Shown here: positions 1 through 6,872 of the stretch, in pieces | How positions within the stretch are numbered: the first letter of the stretch is position 1 | Layout of the letters: each line of letters starts with the position of its first letter | Source of the DNA: Rhynochetos jubatus | Taxonomy: Eukaryota > Chordata > Aves > Eurypygiformes > Rhynochetidae | Direction: 5' to 3' | NCBI GenBank assembly: GCA_027574665.1 | Contig: CM050656.1 | Location: 9,251,501-9,315,500, forward strand | Length of the DNA: 64,000 nt | The notes under the pieces: generated by a model | What the model was told of the DNA's origin: nothing | The model's database searches: none | What the model saw: only the letters and a program-made list of their open reading frames with translations | Position numbers and translations under genes: made by a program

Positions 1-369
1 GCCGACCGCGGTTTCCAGCCACGCCCCCCCCGCGTTCTGGCTAGGAAAGCTGGGGAGGGAGCCATGTCGGTGCAGTGTCGTGCTCCTCTTGGCAGGCCTT
101 TGCAATCCCAATTATCCCTGGAGCTGTGGGCTTTCTGGTTCTCCAGACCCTAACCCTAACCCTAACACTAGAAGTTGCCGACCGCGGTTTCCGGCCACGC
201 CCCCCCCGCGTTCTGGCTAGGAAAGCTGGGGAGGGAGCCATGTCGGTGCAGTGTCGTGCTCCTCTTGGCAGGCCTTTGCCATCCCAATTATCCCTGGAGC
301 TGTGGGCTTTCTGGTTCTCCAGACCCTAACCCTAACCCTAACCCTAGAAGTTGCCGACCGCGGTTTCCG

Positions 370-379
370 GCCACGCCCC
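370..379 (-). promoter_or_regulatory. GC-box/CACCC-type motif in each monomer (representative)
   Basis: The plus strand reads GCCACGCCCC; the minus strand GGGGCGTGGC fits the KLF-type GC-box consensus (GGGYGTGGY). In a recurrent subset the CpG is lost and the site becomes GCCACACCCC, seen near 1429, 3189, 13597, 15710, 31399, 44427, 47071, 48647, 49704 and 59375. That form still fits the consensus. Such motifs are common by chance in GC-rich DNA. No transcript or factor binding can be shown from sequence. Confidence 0.35.
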
Positions 380-383
380 CCCC
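376..383 (+). repeat. C-tract, the main length-variable site of the monomer
   Basis: Eight consecutive C follow CCACG in the commonest unit. Other units have nine or ten C, or are interrupted, for example by cccccgccggg, ccccccgtggg, cccccaccgcg, ccccaccccgcg, ccccctcggg or ccccccccttgcg. Most 1-3 bp differences in monomer length arise here, as expected for replication slippage at a homopolymer. Long-read and PCR errors also concentrate at such runs, so individual 1-bp differences should be treated cautiously. Differences shared by several ordered copies, such as ccaccccgcg, are unlikely to be errors. Confidence 0.9.
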
Positions 384-410
384 GCGTTCTGGCTAGGAAA
401 GCTGGGGAGG

Positions 411-453
411 GAGCCATGTCGGTGCAGTGTCGTGCTCCTCTTGGCAGGCCTTT
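411..453 (+). repeat. Nearly invariant block I of the monomer (positions 59-101)
   Basis: This 43-bp block (gagccatgtcgg, then tgcagtgtcgtgctcctc, then ttggcaggccttt) changes far less between copies than the head or C-tract. Recurrent exceptions are ctgctc for ctcctc at 85, tcagtg or ttggtg at 68-69, gtcgttctc at 82, aggtcttt at 97, gagaga at 59, and a 1-bp deletion giving gagcatg in five units (45997, 46172, 47573, 47748, 57601). Low variation here while nearby sites diverge could reflect constraint by a bound protein, or simply a lower mutation rate because only two CpGs and no homopolymer lie in it. Confidence 0.8.
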
Positions 454-463
454 GCAATGCCAA
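441..463. repeat. Short inverted repeat TTGGCA / TGCCAA with 11-bp spacer
   Basis: Monomer positions 89-94 (TTGGCA) and 106-111 (TGCCAA) are exact inverted complements. TTGGC/GCCAA are NFI half-site sequences, but the spacing is much longer than the N5 of a full NFI palindrome. Units with caatccc or ccatccc have lost the right arm, so the pairing is not conserved throughout. Chance occurrence of such a short inverted repeat in 176 bp is quite likely. Confidence 0.4.
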
Positions 464-464
464 T
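460..464 (+). promoter_or_regulatory. CCAAT pentamer in most monomers (representative)
   Basis: CCAAT lies at monomer positions 108-112 in both the caatgcc and caatccc/ccatccc subtypes. It is lost (TCAAT) in the aatgtc-attgtcc subtype at 1057, 2641, 11991, 12872 and 14985. It matches the NF-Y core, but the flanks (TG-CCAAT-TA) are not the full preferred context. The array spaces one such element every ~176 bp on the same strand. Function is conjecture. Confidence 0.25.
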
Positions 465-469
465 TATCC

Positions 470-498
470 CTGGAGCTGTGGGCTTTCTGGTTCTCCAG
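470..498. repeat. Short inverted repeat CTGGAG / CTCCAG with 17-bp spacer
   Basis: Monomer positions 118-123 and 141-146 are exact inverted complements and lie just before the telomeric tract. The arms are nearly invariant. Exceptions are the ctgaag units (for example 881, 2465, 11815, 12696, 14809) and the ctgggg units (3345, 10583, 13753, 15866). Ones of this size are expected by chance about once per unit, so no role is assigned. Confidence 0.4.
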
Positions 499-499
499 A

Positions 500-522
500 C
501 CCTAACCCTAACCCTAACCCTA
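500..522 (-). repeat. Interstitial telomeric tract, one per monomer (representative)
   Basis: On the plus strand the tract reads three CCCTAA units followed by CCCTA(G); on the minus strand it is TTAGGG in tandem. It recurs at monomer positions 148-170 in all 363 units, always in the same orientation. The minus strand contains overlapping matches to the YTAGGGTTR consensus bound by the Myb domains of TRF1/TRF2 in vertebrates. It also carries exactly four GGG runs with 3-nt loops, the minimum for an intramolecular G-quadruplex. Common variants are gacgctaac (first unit damaged) and aacactag (last unit damaged). Rarer ones are cccttacac near 9494, 13197 and 15310, aaacctag near 26430 and 27663, aactctag near 50553 and 60752, and a single ccgtaaccc near 7742. 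Binding and G4 formation are inferred from motif, not shown. Confidence 0.95.
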
Positions 523-1584
523 GAAGTTGTCGACCGCGGTTTCTGGTCACGCCCCCCCCGCGTTCTGGCTAGGAAAGCTGGGGAGGGAGCCATGTCGGTG
601 CAGTGTCGTGCTCCTCTTGGCAGGCCTTTGCAATGCCAATTATCCCTGGAGCTGTGGGCTTTCTGGTTCTCCAGACCCTAACCCTAACCCTAACCCTAGA
701 AGTTGCCGACCGCGCTTTCCGGCCACGCCCCCCCCGCGTTCTGGCTAGGAAAGCTGGGGAGGGAGCCATGTCGGTGCAGTGTCGTGCTCCTCTTGGCAGG
801 CCTTTGCAATCCCAATTATCCCTGGAGCTGTGGGCTTTCTGGTTCTCCAGACGCTAACCCTAACCCTAACCCTAGAAGTTGCCGACCGCGCTTTCCGGCC
901 ACGCCCCCCCCGCGTTCTGGCTAGGAAAGCTGGGGAGGGAGCCATGTCGGTGCAGTGTCGTGCTCCTCTTGGCAGGCCTTTGCAATGCCAATTATCCCTG
1001 AAGCTGTGGGCTTTCTGGTTCTCCAGACCCTAACCCTAACCCTAACCCTAGAAGTTGCCGACCGCGGTTTCCGTCCACGCCCCCCCCGCGTTCTGGCTAG
1101 GAAAGCTGGGGAGGGAGCCATGTCAGTGCAGTGTCGTGCTCCTCTTGGCAGGCCTTTGCAATGTCAATTGTCCCTGGAGCTGTGGGCTTTCTGGTTCTCC
1201 AGACCCTAACCCTAACCCTAACCCTAGAAGTTGCCGACCGCGGTTTCCGGCCACGCCCCCCCCGCGTTCTGGCTAGGAAAGCTTTGGAGGGAGCCATGTC
1301 GGTGCAGTGTCGTGCTCCTCTTGGCAGGCCTTTGCAATGCCAATTATCCCTGGAGCTGTGGGCTTTCTGGTTCTCCAGACGCTAACCCTAACCCTAACAC
1401 TAGAAGTTGCCGACCGCGGTTTCCGGCCACACCCCCCCCGCGTTCTGGCTAGGAAAGCTGGGGAGGGAGCCATGTCGGTGCAGTGTCGTGCTCCTCTTGG
1501 CAGGCCTTTGCAATGCCAATTATCCCTGGAGCTGTGGGCTTTCTGGTTCTCCAGACCCTAACCCTAACCCTAACCCTAGAAATT

Positions 1585-3696
1585 GCCGACCGCGCTTTCC
1601 GGCCACGCCCCTGCCGGGTTCTGGCCGGGAAAGCTGGGGAGGGAGCCATGTCGGTGCAGTGTCGTGCTCCTCTTGGCAGGCCTTTGCAATGCCAATTATC
1701 CCTGGAGCTGTGGGCTTTCTGGTTCTCCAGACCCTAACCCTAACCCTAACCCTAGAAGTTGCCGACCGCGGTTTCCAGCCACGCCCCCCCCGCGTTCTGG
1801 CTAGGAAAGCTGGGGAGGGAGCCATGTCGGTGCAGTGTCGTGCTCCTCTTGGCAGGCCTTTGCAATCCCAATTATCCCTGGAGCTGTGGGCTTTCTGGTT
1901 CTCCAGACCCTAACCCTAACCCTAACCCTAGAAGTTGCCGACCGCGGTTTCCGGCCACGCCCCCCCCGCGTTCTGGCTAGGAAAGCTGGGGAGGGAGCCA
2001 TGTCGGTGCAGTGTCGTGCTCCTCTTGGCAGGCCTTTGCAATGCCAATTATCCCTGGAGCTGTGGGCTTTCTGGTTCTCCAGACCCTAACCCTAACCCTA
2101 ACCCTAGAAGTTGCCGACCGCGGTTTCCGGCCACGCCCCCCCCGCGTTCTGGCTAGGAAAGCTGGGGAGGGAGCCATGTCGGTGCAGTGTCGTGCTCCTC
2201 TTGGCAGGCCTTTGCAATGCCAATTATCCCTGGAGCTGTGGGCTTTCTGGTTCTCCAGACCCTAACCCTAACCCTAACCCTAGAAGTTGTCGACCGCGGT
2301 TTCTGGTCACGCCCCCCCCGCGTTCTGGCTAGGAAAGCTGGGGAGGGAGCCATGTCGGTGCAGTGTCGTGCTCCTCTTGGCAGGCCTTTGCAATGCCAAT
2401 TATCCCTGGAGCTGTGGTCTTTCTGGTTCTCCAGACGCTAACCCTAACCCTAACCCTAGAAGTTGCCGACCGCGCTTTCCGGCCACGCCCCCCCCGCGTT
2501 CTGGCTAGGAAAGCTGGGGAGGGAGCCATGTCGGTGCAGTGTCGTGCTCCTCTTGGCAGGCCTTTGCAATGCCAATTATCCCTGAAGCTGTGGGCTTTCT
2601 GGTTCTCCAGACCCTAACCCTAACCCTAACCCTAGAAGTTGCCGACCGCGGTTTCCGGCCACGCCCCCCCCGCGTTCTGGCTAGGAAAGCTGGGGAGGGA
2701 GCCATGTCGGTGCAGTGTCGTGCTCCTCTTGGCAGGCCTTTGCAATGTCAATTGTCCCTGGAGCTGTGGGCTTTCTGGTTCTCCAGACCCTAACCCTAAC
2801 CCTAACCCTAGAAGTTGCCGACCGCCGTTTCCGGCCACGCCCCCCCCGCGTTCTGGCTAGGAAAGCTTTGGAGGGAGCCATGTCGGTGCAGTGTCGTGCT
2901 CCTCTTGGCAGGCCTTTGCAATGCCAATTATCCCTGGAGCTGTGGGCTTTCTGGTTCTCCAGACCCTAACCCTAACCCTAACCCTAGAAGTTGCCGACCG
3001 CCGTTTCCGGCCACGCCCCCCCCGCGTTCTGGCTAGGAAAGCTGGGGAGAGAGCCATGTCGGTGCAGTGTCGTGCTCCTCTTGGCAGGCCTTTGCAATGC
3101 CAATTATCCCTGGAGCTGTGGGCTTTCTGGTTCTCCAGACGCTAACCCTAACCCTAACACTAGAAGTTGCCGACCGCGGTTTCCGGCCACACCCCCCCCG
3201 CGTTCTGGCTAGGAAAGCTGGGGAGGGAGCCATGTCGGTGCAGTGTCGTGCTCCTCTTGGCAGGCCTTTGCAATGCCAATTATCCCTGGAGCTGTGGGCT
3301 TTCTGGTTCTCCAGACCCTAACCCTAACCCTAACCCTAGAAGTTGCCGACCGCGGTTTCCGGCCACGCCCCCCCCGGGTTCTGGCTAGGAAAGCTGGGGA
3401 GGGAGCCATGTCGGTGCAGTGTCGTGCTCCTCTTGGCAGGCCTTTGCAATGCCAATTATCCCTGGGGCTGTGGGCTTTCTGGTTCTCCAGACCCTAACCC
3501 TAACCCTAACCCTAGAAGTTGCCGACCGCGGTTTCCGGCCACGCCCCCCCCGCGTTCTGGCTAGGAAAGCTGGGGAGGGAGCCATGTCGGTGCAGTGTCG
3601 TGCTCCTCTTGGCAGGCCTTTGCAATGCCAATTATCCCTGGAGCTGTGGGCTTTCTGGTTCTCCAGACCCTAACCCTAACCCTAACCCTAGAAATT
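1585..3696 (+). repeat. 12-mer higher-order repeat, complete copy (2,112 bp)
   Basis: The anchor is a unit with gaaatt just upstream and ccgggaaag (start 1585). The next anchor of the same type is at 3697, exactly 12 x 176 bp away. Order: anchor; ccagcc (1761); two plain units; ctggtc with gtggtct/acgct (2289); gcgct/ctgaag (2465); attgtcc (2641); gccgtt/ctttggag (2817); gagaga with acgct/acact (2993); cacaccc (3169); gggttct/ctggggct (3345); plain (3521). The unit at 2289 combines a head and tail that are in separate neighbouring units at 14457 and 14633, so it looks recombinant. Confidence 0.85.
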
Positions 3697-4752
3697 GCCG
3701 ACCGCGCTTTCCGGCCACGCCCCCGCCGGGTTCTGGCCGGGAAAGCTGGGGAGGGAGCCATGTCGGTGCAGTGTCGTGCTCCTCTTGGCAGGCCTTTGCA
3801 ATGCCAATTATCCCTGGAGCTGTGGGCTTTCTGGTTCTCCAGACCCTAACCCTAACCCTAACCCTAGAAGTTGCCGACCGCGGTTTCCAGCCACGCCCCC
3901 CCCGCGTTCTGGCTAGGAAAGCTGGGGAGGGAGCCATGTCGGTGCAGTGTCGTGCTCCTCTTGGCAGGCCTTTGCAATCCCAATTATCCCTGGAGCTGTG
4001 GGCTTTCTGGTTCTCCAGACCCTAACCCTAACCCTAACCCTAGAAGTTGCCGACCGCGGTTTCCGGCCACGCCCCCCCCGCGTTCTGGCTAGGAAAGCTG
4101 GGGAGGGAGCCATGTCGGTGCAGTGTCGTGCTCCTCTTGGCAGGCCTTTGCCATCCCAATTATCCCTGGAGCTGTGGGCTTTCTGGTTCTCCAGACCCTA
4201 ACCCTAACCCTAACCCTAGAAGTTGCCGACCGCGCTTTCCGGCCACGCCCCCCCCGCGTTCTGGCTAGGAAAGCTGGGGAGGGAGCCATGTCGGTGCAGT
4301 GTCGTGCTCCTCTTGGCAGGCCTTTGCAATGCCAATTATCCCTGGAGCTGTGGGCTTTCTGGTTCTCCAGACCCTAACCCTAACCCTAACCCTAGAAGTT
4401 GTCGACCGCGGTTTCTGGTCACGCCCCCCCCGCGTTCTGGCTAGGAAAGCTGGGGAGGGAGCCATGTCGGTGCAGTGTCGTGCTCCTCTTGGCAGGCCTT
4501 TGCAATGCCAATTATCCCTGGAGCTGTGGGCTTTCTGGTTCTCCAGACCCTAACCCTAACCCTAACCCTAGAAGTTGCCGACCGCGGTTTCCGGCCACGC
4601 CCCCCCCGCGTTCTGGCTAGGAAAGCTGGGGAGGGAGCCATGTCGGTGCAGTGTCGTGCTCCTCTTGGCAGGCCTTTGCAATGCCAATTATCCCTGGAGC
4701 TGTGGGCTTTCTGGTTCTCCAGACCCTAACCCTAACCCTAACCCTAGAAGTT
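3697..4752 (+). repeat. Leading half of a further 12-mer copy (6 monomers)
   Basis: Starting with the gaaatt/ccgggaaag anchor at 3697, followed by ccagcc (3873), ccatccc (4049), gcgct (4225), gtcgacc/ctggtc (4401) and a plain unit (4577). It then switches to the 13-mer cassette at 4753. The same six-unit lead and the same switch occur at 16218-17273, offset 12,521 bp, so this junction was itself copied. Confidence 0.85.
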
Positions 4753-6872
4753 GCCGACCGCGCTTTAAGGCCACGCCCCCGCCGGGTCCTGGCTAGGAAA
4801 GCTGGGGAGAGAGCCATGTCGGTGCAGTGTCGTGCTCCTCTTGGCAGGCCTTTGCAATGCCAATTATCCCTGGAGCTGTGGGCTTTCTGGTTCTCCAGAC
4901 CCTAACCCTAACCCTAACCCTAGAAGTTGCCGACCGCGCTTTCCGGCCACGCCCCCCAAGCGTTCTGGCTAGGAAAGCTGGAGAGGGAGCCATGTCGGTG
5001 CAGTGTCGTGCTCCTCTTGGCAGGCCTTTGCAATGCCAATTATCCCTGGAGCTGTGGGCTTTCTGGTTCTCCAGACCCTAACCCTAACCCTAACCCTAAC
5101 CCTAGAAGTTGCCGACCGCAGTTTCCGGCCACGCCCCCCGTGGGTTCTGGCTAGGAAAGCTGGGGAGGGAGCCATGTCGGTGCAGTGTCGTGCTCCTCTT
5201 GGCAGGCCTTTGCAATCCCAATTATCCCTGGAGCTGTGGGCTTTCTGGTTCTCCAGACCCTAACCCTAACCCTAACACTAGAAGTTGCCGACCGCGGTTT
5301 CTGGCCACGCCCCCACCGCGTTCTGGCTAGGAAAGCTGGGGAGGGAGCCATGTCGGTGCAGTGTCGTGCTCCTCTTGGCAGGCCTTTGCAATGCCAATTA
5401 TCCCTGGAGCTGTGGGCTTTCTGGTTCTCCAGACCCTAACCCTAACCCTAACCCTAGAAGTTGCCGACCGCGGTTTCCGGCCACGCCCCCCCCGCGTTCT
5501 GGCTAGGAAAGCTGGGGAGGGAGCCATGTCGGTGCAGTGTCGTGCTCCTCTTGGCAGGCCTTTGCAATGCCAATTATCCCTGGAGCTGTGGGCTTTCTGG
5601 TTCTCCAGACGCTAACCCTAACCCTAACCCTAGAAGTTGCCGACCGCGGTTTCTGGAAACGCCCCCCCCGCGTTCTGGCTAGGAAAGCTGGGGAGGGAGC
5701 CATGTCGGTGCAGTGTCGTGCTCCTCTTGGCAGGTCTTTGCAATGCCAATTATCCCTGGAGCTGTGGGCTTTCTGGTTCTCCAGACCCTAACCCTAACCC
5801 TAACCCTAGAAGTTGCCGACCGCGGTTTCCGGCCACGCCCCCCCCCCGCGTTCTGGCTAGGAAAGCTGGGGAGGGAGCCATGTCGGTGCAGTGTCGTGCT
5901 CCTCTTGGCAGGCCTTTGCAATGCCAATTATCCCTGGAGCTGTGGGCTTTCTGGTTCTCCAGACCATAACCCTAACCCTAACCCTAGAAATTGCCGACCG
6001 CGGTTTCCGGCCACGCCCCCCCGGGTTCTAGCCGGGAAAGCTGGGGAGGGAGCCATGTCGGTGCAGTGTCGTGCTGCTCTTGGCAGGCCTTTGCAATGCC
6101 AATTATCCCTGGAGCTGTGGGCTTTCTGGTTCTCCAGACCCTAACCCTAACCCTAACCCTAGAAGTTGCCGACCGCGGTTTCCGGCCACGCCCCCCCAGC
6201 GTTCTGGCTAGGAAAGCTGGGGAGAGAGCCATGTCGGTGCAGTGTCGTGCTGCTCTTGGCAGGCCTTTGCAATGCCAATTATCCCTGGAGCTGTGGGCTT
6301 TCTGGTTCTCCAGACCCTAACCCTAACCCTAACCCTAGAAGTTGCCGACCGCGCTTTCCGGCCACGCCCCCCCCGCGTTCTGGCTAGGAAAGCTGGGGAG
6401 GGAGCCATGTCGGTGCAGTGTCGTGCTCCTCTTGGCAGGCCTTTACAATGCCAATTATCCCTGGAGCTGTGGGCTTTCTGGTTCTCCAGACCCTAACCCT
6501 AACCCTAACCCTAGAAGTTGCCGACCGCGCTTTCCGGCCACGCCCCCGCCGGGTTCTGGCTAGGAAAGCTGGGGAGGGAGCCATGTCGGTGCAGTGTCGT
6601 GCTCCTCTTGGCAGGCCTTTGCAATGCCAATTATCCCTGGAGCTGTGGGCTTTCTGGTTCTCCAGACCCTAACCCTAACCCTAACCCTAGAAGTTGCCGA
6701 CCGTGGTTTCCGGCCACGCCCCACCCCGCGTTCTGGCTAGGAAAGCTGGGGAGGGAGCCATGTCGGTGCAGTGTCGTGCTCCTCTTGGCAGGCCTTTGCA
6801 ATGCCAATTATCCCTGGAGCTGTGGGCTTTCTGGTTCTCCAGACCCTAACCCTAACCCTAACCCTAGAAGTT
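4753..6872 (+). repeat. Cassette related to the 13-mer higher-order repeat (12 monomers)
   Basis: The anchor is the unusual gcgctttaagg head with ccgccgggtcct (4753). It is followed by ccccaagcg/ggagag with four CCCTAA units (4929, 182 bp), gcagttt/ccccccgtggg (5111), ctggcc/ccaccgcg (5287), plain with acgct (5463), ctggaaac with aggtcttt (5639), a long C-tract with accataac (5815), gaaatt/ctagccggg with ctgctc (5993), ccccagcg/gagaga (6168), gcgct (6344, 6520) and cgtggt/ccaccccgcg (6696). Tandem copies of this order are at 17274 and 19570. Confidence 0.85.
4929..5110 (+). repeat. 182-bp monomer with an extra telomeric unit
   Basis: This unit has four CCCTAA before CCCTAG, the longest telomeric tract in the window. 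The only others are at 17450-17631 and 19746-19927. All three have the ccccaagcg/ggagaggg body and are followed by a gcagttt unit. They are therefore copies of one expansion event spread by cassette duplication, not three separate slippages. Confidence 0.93.

Larger units (their letters stand above)
353..528 (+). repeat. Reference monomer (176 bp) used for all positions given here
   Basis: This unit matches the majority base at almost every position and serves as the ruler. Positions 1-23 form a CpG-rich head (gccgaccgcg, then gtttccggccacg). 24-31 is a run of eight C. 32-58 is gcgttctggctaggaaag followed by ctggggagg. 59-101 and 115-147 are two nearly invariant blocks separated by the variable gcaatgccaatta segment. 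148-170 is the telomeric tract and 171-176 is gaagtt. Substitutions among copies concentrate at 3, 7-11, 15-23, the C-tract, 33-36, 41-58, 85, 102-108, 114, 122, 149, 167 and 174. Choosing GCCGACC as the start is arbitrary; the array has no natural beginning. Confidence 0.97.
1..1584 (+). repeat. Partial 12-mer higher-order repeat (9 monomers)
   Basis: Nine units carry diagnostic variants in the order ccagcc head (1), ccatccc (177), plain (353), gtcgacc/ctggtc (529), gcgct with acgct (705), gcgct with ctgaag (881), attgtcc (1057), ctttggag with acgct/acact (1233) and cacaccc (1409). The same order recurs in the following block and at 11.1-17.3 kb, which identifies a 12-monomer cassette. This copy is incomplete or contracted relative to the 12-mer. 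It lies at the window edge, so its true left limit is unknown. Confidence 0.85.

Noticed and set aside
89-125. CTCF- or NFI-type binding site around ttggcaggcc
   Set aside because: Only a half-site similarity. The inverted partner is at the wrong spacing for NFI, and no full CTCF core is present.
132-147. 3' splice acceptor-like tract (pyrimidines then CCAG) before the telomeric repeat
   Set aside because: It has no partner donor or coding exon, and such pyrimidine-AG strings are common. It recurs only because the monomer recurs.
75-329. Recurring 66- to 84-codon open frames on both strands in almost every unit
   Set aside because: They overlap each other in several frames, start mostly at GTG or TTG, and vary exactly as the repeat varies. 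No ribosome-binding or splice context supports a gene.
5639-5663. CENP-B box in the ctggaaac monomers (ttctggaaacgccc)
   Set aside because: It shares GGAAACG with the box, but the required TTCG start and CGGG end are missing. Only a few units have it.
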